A stretch of 64,000 bases of DNA. Origin: Nemertoderma westbladi (taxonomy: Eukaryota > Xenacoelomorpha > Nemertodermatida > Nemertodermatidae). The notes below the pieces were generated by a model. It was not told the origin of the DNA. It worked only from the letters and a program-made list of their open reading frames with translations, and did no database searches. The DNA is taken from positions 1-64,000 of the forward strand of contig JAUCBJ010001185.1 of assembly GCA_032718475.1 (NCBI GenBank), read 5' to 3'. The translations under genes and the position numbers were made by a program. This document shows positions 1-11,734 of the stretch, piece after piece; the first letter of the stretch is position 1; each line of letters starts with the position of its first letter.

Positions 1-2112
1 GAAGATCGGGGGGGGGGAGGGGTGGAAGTAAAGGAAGGAAGTTTGGAGAGGGAAGGTCGGTTGTGGGGGTGGAAGTAAGGGAAAGAAGTTTGGTGAGGGA
101 AGGTCGGGGGTGGGGGTGGAAGTAAGGGGATGACTGGAAGTGAAGGAAGGACGGGGTAGAGAATGGAAGTAAAGGAAGGAAGTTTGGTGAGGGAAGATCG
201 GGGGGGGGGTGGAAGTAAAGGAAGGAAGTTTGGTGAGGGAAGATCGGGGGGGGGGGGTGGAAGTAAGGGAAAGAAGTTTGGAGAGGGAAGGTCGGTTGTG
301 GGGGTGGAAGTAAGGGAAAGAAGTTTGGTGAGGGAAGGTCGGGGGTGGGGGTGGAAGTAATGGGATGACTGGAGGTGAAGGAAGGACGGGGTGGAGAATG
401 GAAGTAAAGGAAGAAAGTTTGGTGAGGGAAGATCGGGGGTGGGGGTGGAAGTAAGGGAAAGAAGTTTGGTGAGGGAAGGTCGGGGGTGGGGGTGGAAGTA
501 AGGGGATGACTGGAGGTGAAGGAAGGACGGGGTGGAGAATGGAAATAAAGGAAGTAAGTTTGGTGAGGGAAGATCGGGGGGGGGGGGGATGGAAGTAAAG
601 GAAGGAAGTTTGGTGAGGGAAGATCGGGGGGGGGGGGGGTGGAAGTAAGGAGATGACTGGAGGTGAAGGACTGATGGGGTGGGGAATGGAAGTAAAGGAA
701 GGAAATTTGGAGAGGGAAGGTCGGGGGTTGAGAATGGAAGTAAAGGAAGAAAGTTTGGTGAGGGAAGATCGGGGGTGGGGGTGGAAGTAAGGGAAGGAAA
801 TTTGGAGAGGGAAGGTCGGGGGTGGGGAATGGAAGTAAAGGAAGGAAGTTTGGTGAGGGAAGATCGGGGGGGGGGGGGTGGAAGTAAAGGAAGGAAGTTT
901 GGAGAGGGAAGGTCGGTTGTGGGGGTGGAAGTAAGGGAAAGAAGTTTGGTGAGGGAAGGTCGGGGGTGGGGGTGGAAGTAAGGGAATGACTGGGGGTGAA
1001 GGAAGGACGGGGTGGGGAATGGAAGTAAAGGAAGGAAGTTTGGTGAGGGAAGATCGGGGGGTGGGGGTGGAAGTAAGGGGATGACTGGAGGTGAAGGACG
1101 GATGGGGTGGGGAATGGAAGTAAAGGAAGGAAATTTGGAGAGGGAAATTCGGGGGGTGGGGGTGGACGTAAGGGAATGACTGGAGGTGAAGGACGGATGG
1201 GGTGGGGAATGAAAGTAAAGGAAGGAAGTTTGGAGAGGGAAGGTCTGGGGTGGAAGTAAAGGAAGGTCTGGAGGTGAAGGAAGGTCGGGGGTGGGGGTGG
1301 AAGTAAGGGAAAGAAGTTTGGTGAGGGAAGATCTGGGGTGGGGGTGGAAGTAAGGGAAAGAAGTGTGGTGAGGGAAGGTCGGGGGTGGGGGAGGAAGTAA
1401 GGGAAAGAAGTGTGGTGAGGGAAGGTCGGGGGTGGGGGTGGGGGTGGAAGTAAAGGAAGGAAGTTTGGTGAGGGAAGGTCGGGGGTGGAAGTAAAGGAAG
1501 GTCTGGAGGTGAAGGAAGGTCGTGGGTGAGGGTGGAAGTAAAGGAAGGAAGTTTGGTGAGGGAAGGTCGGGGGTGGAAGTAAAGGAAGGTCTGGAGGTGA
1601 AGGAAGGTCGGGGGTGGGGGTGGAAGTAAGGGAATGTCTGGGGGTGAAGGAAGGGCGGGGTGGGGAATGGAAGTAAAGGAAGGAAGTTTGGAGAGGGAAG
1701 GTCGGTTCGCTGGGGGTGGACCAGTACAAGGAAGAAGTCTTGGGTGAAGGGAAGATCGGGGGGTGGGGGTGGAAGTAAGGGATGACGTTGGAGAAGGGAA
1801 GGACGGGGTGGAGAATGGAAGTAAAGAGGAAAGGAAGTTTGGTGAGGGAAGAGTCGGGGGTGGGGGTGGAAGTAAGGGAAAGAAGTTTGGTGAGGGAAGG
1901 TCGGGGGTGGGGTGGGGGTGGGGGTGGGGGTGGGGGATGGAAGTAAAGGAAGGAAGTTTGGTGAGGGAAGGTCGGGGGAGGAAGTAAAGGAAGGAAGTTT
2001 GGTGAGGGAAGGTCAGGGGTGGAAGTAAAGGAAGGTCTGGAGGTGAAGGAAGGTCGGGGGTGGGGGTGGGGGGTGGGGGTGGAAGTAAAGGAAAGAAGTT
2101 TGGTGAGGGAAG
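1..2112 (+). repeat. G-rich 47 bp minisatellite, left block
   Basis: A tandem array of units of about 47 bp made almost only of G, A and T on this strand. Three unit types alternate: one with GGAAGTAAGGGAAAGAAG then TTTGGTGAGGGAAGGTC, one with GGGATGACTGGAGGTGAAGG, and one with AGTAAAGGAAGGAAGTTTGG and a variable G run. Open frames rich in Gly, Arg, Lys and Ser occur only because the strand lacks stop codons; I do not regard them as genes. The array runs off the left edge of the window. Confidence 0.95.
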
Positions 2113-4776
2113 GAAATGGGGACCATAAAGGTGGTTCTGATTGTGTGCTACACTCCAACTAGTGTTGCCCCTGTAGAGGAGGTGGAAAATTTCTACCACA
2201 ATCTACAAGCAGCTACTGATGGAGTGGATCAGCATGCATTCTTAACATTCCTGGGAGACTTTAATGCAAGTCTGCATCAATCACCTACATCGCCCTGGGT
2301 CTGGAACGGGCTTCTACAGCGCTCCCTGCGAATGGGTTCCTCATTCTATGATGAGTACAATCGCAATACCACGGAAACCAATTATAGTTCAAAGACTGTG
2401 AGGGTACCTCGACAAGGGATAGACAGATCAAAATTTATGGAAGCTTTGGAGCATGATCAAAGAGCAAACGGTTGCATTCATGGAAACATAGGAGATGTCA
2501 ACGAGGCAGTCAATATTTTGGGAAAAATTTTTCAAGACGCAGTTAACTCTTCTAAGATGAGGTCTGGTGTTACCTTAACCAATCATTATAGTGAAAATAA
2601 CCAATGGGAAAACTTGTTGCTAACGAAGGATTCAAAATCTGTTTGGCGCGCCATAAATTGGAATGGCAAACTTGGAGATAAAGCTGATGATATCGACAAA
2701 CCCACCGACGATGAATTTAAAGACCATTTTGAGAGTCTTCTGTATAATCAAGGGGATACCGTAGACGATATTGACACCTCACAGGCTCCAGTTATACCAC
2801 TCCTGGATGACCCGATACAACCACAGGAAGTGGACGAGGCGATAAACTCAATAAAAGCGAACAAGGCAGCGCTAGGAATTTCATCACCTCTTTGGAAGGA
2901 TCTACCAGTGAATATTGTGGTATTTATTACATTTATATTGAATGCGATATTCATATTCGGATGCTTACCGGCAGTTTGGGCATATAGCTTATTAAGTATT
3001 TTGTATAAAACAGGTGATCGTTTTAACTGTAACAATTACCGTGGAATCACGATTATGGACTCTCTAGCAAAGATTTATGACTACGTTTTAGCGAACAGAC
3101 TAGTGAGATGGTACAAACAGTCAAGAGCTCAAGCGGGCGGTCAAAAAGGGAGATCATGTTATGAACAGATACTTGCTCTACGCTTGGTTGTCGATTATGC
3201 TTACACCAAGAACAAGAAACTATTCATCATCTTCATTGACTTCAGTAAAGCCTATGATAGAGTCTCTAGGTCTACTCTTATATCCAAGTTACTTTTTCTC
3301 GGTTGTGGATTTAATATGATTAACGCAATAAAAGCAATATATAGGACGACGTTTTTAAACCTTAGATCAATTGATATTCGTGTCGACAGCGGTTTGCGTC
3401 AAGGAGCGCCATCAAGTTTATTTCTATTCACTCTTTACATTGATGTCCTAGTCGCCATGTTTGATTCACTAACATCTACTAACACATACCTAGGAGCCTT
3501 GCATCTTCTCCTGTTCATGGACGATACTGCTATTTTAGCTGAGAACCGAGAGAGTTGTATAGAAAAGCTAAATATTTTAGATAAATTCTGTAGGTCACAT
3601 AATATGGTAATCAATGAAAAGAAGAGTAAGTTCATGGTCATAAATGGATTTATAGCTGATAAACAACCGTTGTTATGCGGAAGTGTACAAATAATTAATA
3701 CAGATAAATATGTTTACCTGGGTGGTTTCTTCACACAGGATGGTAGAATAGAATCAGTGATAAATTTACACGCAGGTGAAAGTAAAAAACAGGTAGCCAA
3801 GTTTGCAGCATTTTGTGCCAGCAATCCAAATATGCCTTTCTGTCTAAAGAAAAAGGTGCTTGACTGTGCTGTAACGGCAGCGATACTGTATTCCAGCGAT
3901 ACCTGGTTAGCAATACGGGGGAGAAAGGAAATTGAAAAGATATATAGTAAACTGATAAAAATACTTTTAGGCGTTAAAACAACAACACCGAATGTGCTGT
4001 GCCATACAGAGATTGGTATGGCCGAGGTAGGATCCGTTATCGACAATAATATTAGAAACTCTATCCGAAGACTCAAGAAATCGTGGCACCGAGAAGATCC
4101 TGCACACATCGCGTATCATCTGGCAAAAACAGGGAACACCCGCGCTTTTAAATATCTAAATAAGTTAGAACTGACGGAAGGTAATATAATAGCTAGAAAT
4201 ATTAATGGTTTGAAGAGTAGAATTAAAGATACTGCACATATCCACACTAAATTGGCAACTTACCTGGAAATAAACCCTAATCTAACTATCCACAAGGTAT
4301 ATAATCAGCAGAAACCGTACATACACGAGCAGAACAGGATCGATTTTACAAGATTTCGTTTAAGCGCGCATCGCTTAAGGGTAGAGACAGGAAGGTGGAC
4401 ACGTGTACCTAGAGAAGAACGAGTCTGCAAATGTGATGGATCGTCGGTACAGAACGAATTACACGTGTTATCGGGTTGTTCACTGACGAAAGATATATTG
4501 GGGGGAAAATCCTACTCCACGGTAGCAGAATTTATGTTAATAAACAACGGGGAAAGAATCGTCAAAATAATTTCTGAAATTTTCAAAGAACTGCAAAGAC
4601 ACTAACTCGAGACAATAACTGGGACATTTTCAAGTTACTAATTTGAAGGGACTAATTTTAGATCTAAAGTTATTTAGTTTCACTAAGTTTATATTTCATA
4701 ATATGTCAAATATTTAATGATAATAATGTCTTTTGTCGGATATTAGTCAATAAACATATATATATATATATATATA
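2113..4776 (+). mobile_element. Non-LTR retrotransposon (LINE), 5'-truncated, clade not assigned
   Basis: The element begins abruptly inside the minisatellite, in the last part of an APE-type endonuclease. It runs through reverse transcriptase and a C-terminal cysteine motif to a 3' UTR with AATAAA at 4749-4754 and an (AT)n tail at about 4755-4776. It is 5'-truncated, as is usual for target-primed integration. A family A LINE abuts its tail directly. Confidence 0.9.
2116..4605 (+). CDS. LINE ORF2: endonuclease remnant, reverse transcriptase, Cys/His knuckle
   Basis: This is a retrotransposon polyprotein, not a host gene. Residues about 1-55 are the end of an APE endonuclease (CYTPT, then GDFNAS). 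Residues about 285-480 are the reverse transcriptase palm and fingers: NNYRGITIMDSLAKIYDYVL, AGGQKGRSCYEQILALR, FIDFSKAYDRVSR, LRQGAPSS and the catalytic FMDD. The C-terminal part has a knuckle-like CKCDGSSVQNELHVLSGC. All 829 codons are open, so the copy is fairly young or was recently mobile. The ATG at 2116 spans the truncation junction and is probably not the native start, which is missing along with most of the endonuclease. The family resembles LINEs with the QGAPSS signature; I could not assign a clade. Confidence 0.88.
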   Translation: MGTIKVVLIVCYTPTSVAPVEEVENFYHNLQAATDGVDQHAFLTFLGDFNASLHQSPTSPWVWNGLLQRSLRMGSSFYDEYNRNTTETNYSSKTVRVPRQGIDRSKFMEALEHDQRANGCIHGNIGDVNEAVNILGKIFQDAVNSSKMRSGVTLTNHYSENNQWENLLLTKDSKSVWRAINWNGKLGDKADDIDKPTDDEFKDHFESLLYNQGDTVDDIDTSQAPVIPLLDDPIQPQEVDEAINSIKANKAALGISSPLWKDLPVNIVVFITFILNAIFIFGCLPAVWAYSLLSILYKTGDRFNCNNYRGITIMDSLAKIYDYVLANRLVRWYKQSRAQAGGQKGRSCYEQILALRLVVDYAYTKNKKLFIIFIDFSKAYDRVSRSTLISKLLFLGCGFNMINAIKAIYRTTFLNLRSIDIRVDSGLRQGAPSSLFLFTLYIDVLVAMFDSLTSTNTYLGALHLLLFMDDTAILAENRESCIEKLNILDKFCRSHNMVINEKKSKFMVINGFIADKQPLLCGSVQIINTDKYVYLGGFFTQDGRIESVINLHAGESKKQVAKFAAFCASNPNMPFCLKKKVLDCAVTAAILYSSDTWLAIRGRKEIEKIYSKLIKILLGVKTTTPNVLCHTEIGMAEVGSVIDNNIRNSIRRLKKSWHREDPAHIAYHLAKTGNTRAFKYLNKLELTEGNIIARNINGLKSRIKDTAHIHTKLATYLEINPNLTIHKVYNQQKPYIHEQNRIDFTRFRLSAHRLRVETGRWTRVPREERVCKCDGSSVQNELHVLSGCSLTKDILGGKSYSTVAEFMLINNGERIVKIISEIFKELQRH

Positions 4777-7253
4777 GCAATAGTGTCAACCGAAATTCCG
4801 TCCATCTTCAGGATTTTATCTCTGGAAATGGATTGTTTTCGGCTGGAACCCAGTTCAAGAAGCAAACTGGAAAGCTATGGACTCATAGTGGACCCAGTGG
4901 TCACAAGTCCCAGATAGACCATATTCTGTTGCGTAGGAAGTACAGGAGCTCTATACAAGACTGTAATGCATTTACACTTCGACCCTTCTCCAGTGATCAC
5001 CGCCTTATTGTGGCCAAGGTAAGACTTAGTCTGCGTGCTAGCAGAACAACGAAATCTGCCTTGCCGCGGCATGACTGGTCCTCTCTGTTGCAACAGCCAA
5101 GTGTGAGATCCAGCTTCACACTACAGCTGAGCAACAGGTATGAGGTTCTTGCCTCTGAGGCGGCAGATCACTGTGAGGGCTATACTGCCTTCACAGAAGC
5201 AGTTAAGTTAGCAGCTGCAGAAACAGTTCCTGTATGCCCTCGAAACAGGAAAAGGGCCCCCTGGACTGACAACAAAATCCAGAAGTGCCGAAATGACCTA
5301 TATAAGGCGCAGAAAGAGTCCCGACTCAAACAGACTACAGCGGCCATGAATGCAGTTAAGGCTGCATCTAGGTCCCTGAACAGGCAGTACTCTGTTAATC
5401 TACAGGAGCTAATAAACCAACAGGTTGATGCCATCAATGATGCTGACGACAGCAGGCAATCATCCCAGGCATGGAAATCGATCAACTTGCTTACTGGGTG
5501 GAAAAGCCAACCAACCACCAAGGTTAAGGCTGAATCACCAGCCGATCGCCTCAATGGTTGGAAGGCCCAATTTGAAAAGCTCCTCAATAATGACAGGGTA
5601 TTGCCTGATAACTTTATAGAAGTAAAAGTGTCTGAGTCTGTACTCCCAGATATTCCCATTGGCGATATCTCCTTTGCAGAAGTGAAGGCTGCTGCAAAGA
5701 GCATTAAGACCAATCGTGCCAGTGGAGTAGATGGTGTTCCCCCAGAGGTCTTTAAAATACCTGAGTGTTTAAAGCTCATCTATCCCATCATAGTAGACAT
5801 GTACCGTACAACAAGAGTCCCACAAGAAATGAAAACAAATAAGTTGGTGCCAGTTCCCAAGAAGGGCAACCTAACACTCTATGGTTCTTTTCGGGGAATC
5901 TCATTGATCTCGATTGCTGCAAAGCTATACAATAGAATTCTATTAAATCGCATCAGGGATCCCATTGAGAGACTGCTCCGTGGAAATCAGAATGGGTTCC
6001 GTAAAGGTCGTGGGACCATGGAGCCCATTTTGGCACTTAGAAGGATAATTGAAGAGTTATCAAAAAAGAAAGACAGGCATCTGGCTGTTATCTTTGTTGA
6101 CTTCTTCAAGGCCTTTGATTCAGTCTCCCGCTCACGTATGTTCAGCATACTTTCATTATATGGGATTCCTGATGAAATTATTGCAGCAATCAGATCAGTA
6201 TACGATGGTTCGACAACATTTGTGTCTACTGTTGATGGTGACACAGAACCATTTGAAGTGTTATGGAGCGTCCTCCAGGGAGACACACTTGCACCATTCT
6301 TGTTCATAATTGTGGTTGACTATGTTCTACGCATGTCTTTAGATCATCATAATGATGATGGGGTGATGATAACTCCCCCTACTGGCTCCAGAAGTCGAGG
6401 AAATCCTGCCAAGTACCTAACTGATCTAGAATTTGCTGATGACTTAGGAGTACTCTCAGAATCACTAGAGGGAGCCCAACGGCTCCTCAGCTCATTAGAA
6501 CATGTTGCTTCTAGTGTTGGTCTTTTTATTACCTCCAGAAAGACCAAAATTTTGACAGTTAACTTTGAAAGTTCTCAGCAAGTCTCTGATCGGATGAGCA
6601 TAAGCTCAAAGGATGGTATGCTTGAGCATGTGGACGACTTCTGATACCTGGGATCATGGATCCGGAAGTCAGGTGAGGACCTTCGAATACGTAAGGGAAA
6701 GGCATGGGCAGCCTTGAATAGGGTTTCCAGGATTTGGAAGTCACCGAGAATTAATCGGAAACTTAAGGTCCTATTATTTAGAGCAGCAGTAGTTCCAGTA
6801 CTCCTCTATGGGAGTCCATGCTGGGCTCTAACTGCTGAGGACACCAAATCTCTGGATGGCACATTCACAAGAATGCTACGCCGGGTTCATTGTGTCAAGT
6901 ACAATGCACACATCTCCAACCAGACACTATATAACATTGGAGGTGTCTCATTGGTTCCCCCAAGCTTGACACTAGAACAAAATCGCCTCCGCTTTGCAGG
7001 ACATTGCTTTCGCCGTGAGGACCAGCCAGTGCATAATCTTGTACTTTGGCAGCCTCATGGAGTGAATAAGCATGGTGGACAGCCCATGACTTTCTTGAGA
7101 CGCATCTTAAAGGACACTGGCCTTGAAGATGCGGATGATGTAGCAAATGTCATGGGTGATAGGGAGTTGTGGCGGCGCAATTGTGTCGACAAGCCGGCAC
7201 AGCATTCTTAAAAATGCAGCTGCAATGCAGCATGCCGATACTAGTAGTAGTAG
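4777..7253 (+). mobile_element. RTE-like LINE family A, copy 1
   Basis: A 5'-truncated LINE inserted just after the (AT)n tail of the preceding LINE. Coding homology begins near 4782 and ends at 7211. A short 3' UTR with GCAGCATGCCGAT then leads into a (TAG)n tail at 7242-7253, where the minisatellite resumes. A short microsatellite-like tail and a single endonuclease/RT frame are typical of the RTE group; the clade is inferred. Copies 2 and 3 of this family lie at 33,141-34,015 plus 38,737-39,208 and at 41,904-43,537, both on the minus strand. Confidence 0.88.
4782..7211 (+). pseudogene. LINE family A ORF with one nonsense codon
   Basis: The reading frame is continuous from about 4782 to 7211 except for a TGA at 6642-6644. 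The LINE copy at 41,951-43,483 has TGT (Cys) there, in HVDDF-C-YLGSW, so a single base change explains the stop. Visible parts: the end of the endonuclease (SQIDHILL, FSSDHRLIVAKVRL), a linker, then reverse transcriptase with ASGVDGVPPEVFK, GSFRGISLISIAAKLYNRIL, NGFRKGRGTMEPI, FVDFFKAFDSVSR, LQGDTLAPFLF and the catalytic FADDL, then a C-terminal region (YLGSWIRKSG, LLYGSPCWALTAED). There is no credible native start: upstream sequence is lost to truncation, and 4833 is only a TTG. It is not expected to make the full protein. Confidence 0.88.
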
Positions 7254-10200
7254 GGGGTGAAGGAAGGACGGGGTGGAGAATGGAAGTAAAGGAAGGAAGT
7301 TTGGAGAGGGAAGATCGGGGGGGGTGGGGGTGGAAGTAAGGGAAAGAAGTTTGGTGAGGGAAGGTCGGGGGTGGGGGTGGAAGTAAGGGAAAGAAGTTTG
7401 GTGAGGGAAGGTCGGGGGTGGGGGTGGAAGTAAGGGAATGACTGGGGGTGAAGGAAGGACGGGGTGGAGAATGGAAGTAAAGGAAGGAAGTTTGGAGAGG
7501 GAAGGTCGGGGGTGGGGGTGGAAGTAAGGGAAAGAAGTTTGGTGAGGGAAGGTCGGGGGTGGGGGTGGAAGTAAGGGAAAGAAGTTTGGTGAGGGAAGGT
7601 CGGGGGTGGGGGTGGAAGTAAGGGAAAGAAGTTTGGTGAGGGAAGGTCGGGGGTGGGGGTGGAAGTAAGGGAAAGAAGTTTGGTGAGGGAAGGTCGGGGG
7701 TGGGGGTGGAAGTAAGGGAATGACTGGGGGTGAAGAACGGGGGAGTGGGGTGGAAGTAAGGAAGGAAGTGTGGTGAGGGAAGGTCGGTGGGGTGGGGGTG
7801 GAAGTAAAGGAAGGAAGTTTGGTGAGGGAAGGTGGGGTGGGGGTGGAAGTAAGGGAAGAAGTTTGGATGAGGGAAGGTCGGGGGTGGGGGTGGAAGTAAG
7901 GGAATGACTGGGGGTGAAGAACGGGGGGTGGGGAATGGAAGTAAAGGAAGGAAGTGTGGTGAGGGAAGGTCGGGGGGTGGGGGTGGAAGTAAGGGAAGGA
8001 AGTTTGGTGAGGGAAGCGGGGGTGGGGGTGGAAGTAAGGGAAGGTCTGGAGTGAGGGAAGGTCGGGGGTGGGGGTGGAAGTAAGGGAATGACTGGGGGTG
8101 AAGAAGGGGGGTGGGGAATGGAAGTAAAGGAAGGAAGTGTGGTGAGGGAAGGTCGGGGGGTGGGGGTGGAAGTAAGGGAAGGAAGTTTGGTGAGGGAAGG
8201 TCGGGGGTGGGGGTGGAAGTAAGGGAAGGTCTGGAGGTGGGAAGGTCGGGGGTGGGGGTGGAAGTAAAGGAAATAAGTTTGGTGAGGGAAGATCGGGGGT
8301 GGGGGTGGAAGTAAGGGAAAGAAGTTTGGTGAGGGAAGATCGGGGGGTGGGGGTGGAAGTAAGGGAATGACTGGGGGTGAAGGAAGGATGGGGTGGGGAA
8401 TGGAAGTAAAGGAAGAGAAGTTTGGTGAGGGAAGGTCGGGGGTGGGGGTGGAAGTAAGGGAAGGTCTGGAGGTGAAGGAAGGACGGGGTGGAGAATGGAA
8501 GTAAAGGAAGGAAGTTTGGTGAGGGAAGGTCGGGGGGTGGGGGTGGAAGTAAGGGAAGGAAGTTTGGTGAGGGAAGGTCGGGGGTGGAAGTAAGGAAGGT
8601 TGGAGGGGAAGGTCGGGGGTGGGGTGGAAGTAAGGGAATGACTGGGGGTGAAGGAAGGGGGGTGGGGAATGGAAGTAAAGGAAGGAAGTTTGGTGAGGGA
8701 AGGTCGGGGGGTGGGGGGGTGGAAGTAAGGGAAGGAAGTTTGGTGAGGGAAGGTCGGGGGTGGGGGTGGAAGTAAGGGAAGAGTCTGGAGGTGAAGGAAG
8801 GCGGGGTGGGAATGGAAGTAAAGGAAGAAGTTTGGTGAGGGAAGATCGGGGGTGGGGGTGGAAGTAAGGGGAAGTCTGGAGAGGGAAGGACGGGGTGGGG
8901 GTGGAAGTAAAGGAAGGAAGTTTGGTGAGGGAAGGTCGGGGGGTGGGGGTGGAAGTAAGGGAAAGAAGTTTGGTGAGGGAAGGTCGGGGGTGGGGGTGGA
9001 AGTAAGGGAAGAGTCTGGAGGTGAAGGAAGGCGGGGGTGGGGAATGGAAGTAAAGGAAGGAAGTTTGGTGAGGGAAGAACGGGGGTGGGGGTGGAAGTAA
9101 GGGAAGGTCTGGAGGAAGGAAGGACGGGGTGGGAATGGAAGTAAAGGAAGGAAGTTTGGTGAGGGAAGGTCGGGGGTGGGGGTGGAAGTAAGGGAAGGAA
9201 GTGTGGTGAGGGAAGAACGGGGGTGGGGGTGGAAGTAAGGGAAAGAAGTTTGGTGAGGGAAGGTCGGGGGTGGGGGTGGAAGTAAGGGAAGAGTCTGGGA
9301 GGTGAAGGACGGGGGTGGGGGAATGGAAGTAAAGGAAGGAAGTTTGGTGAGGGAAGATCGGGGGTGGGGGTGGAAGTAAGGGAAAGAAGTTTGGTGAGGG
9401 AAGGTCGGGGGTGGGGGTGGAAGTAAGGGAAGGACTGGTTTGGGTGAGGGAAGAACGGGGGTGGGGAATGGAAGTAAAGGAAGGAAGTTTGGTGAGGGAA
9501 GGTCGGGGGGTGGGGGTGGAAGTAAGGGAAGGAAGTTTGGTGAGGGAAGGTCGGGGGTGGGGGTGGAAGTAAGGGAAGGTCTGGAGGTGAGGGAAGGTCG
9601 GGGGTGGGGGTGGAAGTAAAGGAAGAAGTTTGGTGAGGGAAGATCGGGGGTGGGGGTGGAAGTAAGGGAAAGAAGTTTGGTGAGGGAAGGTCGGGGGTGG
9701 GGGTGGAAGTAAGGGAATGACTGGGGGTGAAGGAAGGATGGGGTGGGGAATGGAAGTAAAGGAAGGAAGTTTGGTGAGGGAAGGTCGGGGGTGGGGGTGG
9801 AAGTAAGGGAAAGAAGTTTGGTGAGGGAAGGTCGGGGGTGGGGGTGGAAGTAAGGGAATGACTGGAGGTGAAGGAAGGACGGGGTGGAGAATGGAAGTAA
9901 AGGAAGGAAGTTTGGTGAGGGAAGGTCGGGGGTGGAAGTAAGGGAAGAAGTTTGGATGAGGGAAGGTCGGGGGTGGGGGTGGAAGTAAGGGAATGACTGG
10001 GGGTGAAGGAAGGGGGGTGGGGAATGGAAGTAAAGGAAGGAAGTTTGGTGAGGGAAGGTCGGGGGGTGGGGGGTGGAAGTAAGGGAAGGAAGTTTGGTGA
10101 GGGAAGGTCGGGGGTGGGGTGGAAGTAAAGGAAGGATCTGGAGGTGAAGGAAGGGCGGGGTGGAGAATGGAAGTAAAGGAAGAAAGTTTGGTGAGGGAAG

Positions 10201-11410
10201 ATCGGGGGTGGGGGTGGAAGTAAGGGAATGACTGGGGGTGAAGGAAGGGCGGGGTGGGGAATGGAAGTAAAGGAAGGAAGTTTGGTGAGGGAAGAACGGG
10301 GGTGGGGGTGGAAGTAAGGGAAGGTCTGGAGGTAAGGAAGGACGGGGTGGGGAATGGAAGTAAAGGAAGGAAGTTTGGTGAGGGAAGGTCGGGGGTGGGG
10401 GTGGAAGTAAGGGAAAGAAGTTTGGTGAGGGAAGGTCGGGGGTGGGGGTGGAAGTAAGGGAAGGTCTGGAGGTGAAGGAAGGGTGGGGTGGGGAATGGAA
10501 GTAAAGGAAGGAAGTTTGGTGAGGGAAGAACGTGGGGGTGGGGGTGGAAGTAAGGGAAGGAAGTTTGGTGAGGGAAGGTCGGGGGTGGGGGTGGAAGTAA
10601 GGGAAGGTCTGGAGGTGAAGGAAGGGTGGGGTGGGGAATGGAAGTAAAGGAAGGAAGTTTGGTGAGGGAAGAACGGGGGTGGGGGTGGAAGTAAGGGAAG
10701 AGTCTGGAGGTAAGGAAGGACGGGGTGGGGAATGGAAGTAAAGGAAGGAAGTTTGGTGAGGGAAGGTCGGGGGTGGGGGTGGGGGTGGAAGTAAAGGAAG
10801 GAAGTTTGGTGAGGGAAGGTCGGGGGTGGGGGTGGAAGTAAGGGAAGGTCTGGAGGTGAAGGAAGGTCGGGGTGGGGAATGGAAGTAAAGGAAGGAAGTT
10901 TGGTGAGGGAAGAACGGGGGTGGGGGTGGAAGTAAGGGAAGGTCTGGAGGTGAAGGAAGGGTGGGGTGAGGGAATGGAAGTAAAGGAAGGAAGTTTGGTG
11001 AGGGAAGAACGGGGGTGGGGGTGGAAGTAAGGGAAAGAAGTTAGGTGAGGGAAGGTCGGGGGTGGGCGTGGGGGTGGGGGTGGAAGTAAAGGAAGGAAGT
11101 TTGGTGAGGGAAGGTTGGGGGTGGAAGTAAAGGAAGGTCTGGAGGTGAAGGAAGGGCGGGGTGGAGAATGGAAGTAAAGGAAGAAAGTTTGGTGAGGGAA
11201 GATCGGGGGTGGGGGTGGAAGTAAGGGAAGGTCTGGAGGTATAGGAAGGACGGGGTGGATAATGGAAGTAAAGGAAGGAAGTTTGGTGAGGGAAGAACGG
11301 GGGTGGGGATGGGAGTAAGGGAAGGTCTGGAGGTGAAGGAAGGGTGGGGTGAGGGAATGGAAGTAAAGGTTGGAAGTTTGGTGAGTGAAGGTCGGGGTGG
11401 GGGAATGGAA
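7254..11410 (+). repeat. G-rich 47 bp minisatellite, right block
   Basis: This continues the array of 1-2112 with the same three unit types in the same orientation, so the two LINEs appear to have inserted into one older array of at least 6.2 kb. Many units carry GGGGGTGGGGGTGG-type runs that could form G-quadruplexes on this strand. Units become more variable towards the right end, which finishes in GTTAACCCAAAACCACT and a 16 nt G run (11,428-11,443). Confidence 0.95.
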
Positions 11411-11734
11411 GTTAACCCAAAACCACTGGGGGGGGGGGGGGGGAATCGGCCCCTTCCTAGTTTTTATTTGCTGTATCTATGGAACCATATTATGTACATG
11501 CCCAATTTTTGACGAAAATTGGCCAAATATAATGGCGCATCTTTCACAAAAAACGGCGTTGCAATTAGATTTTTACTTTCGATGTGGGTGCTAACTCAAA
11601 ATTTGGTCCCCAGCAGAATTTTTTTAGAAATTTTCTAATTTTACAAGGTAATTTGTGTTTTCGTAATTATTCATGTTGGGGCTTTTTTATTGATTCTGAT
11701 TCGAATGGAGCACTCTTCTACTCTATAAGTATGT
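11411..11734. other. Satellite edge and unique AT-rich DNA
   Basis: The stretch holds a poly(G) tract at 11,428-11,443 and then ordinary AT-rich sequence. I see no gene in it. Confidence 0.6.

Noticed and set aside
163-2000. Open frames rich in Gly-Ser-Lys-Gly-Arg-Lys-Phe across the G-rich minisatellite
   Set aside because: They appear on the stop-poor strand of a tandem repeat, shift frame with unit length, and have no start or splice context; the same holds for 7,254-11,594.
3435-4109. Minus-strand frames within the first LINE
   Set aside because: Antisense shadows of the reverse transcriptase frame.
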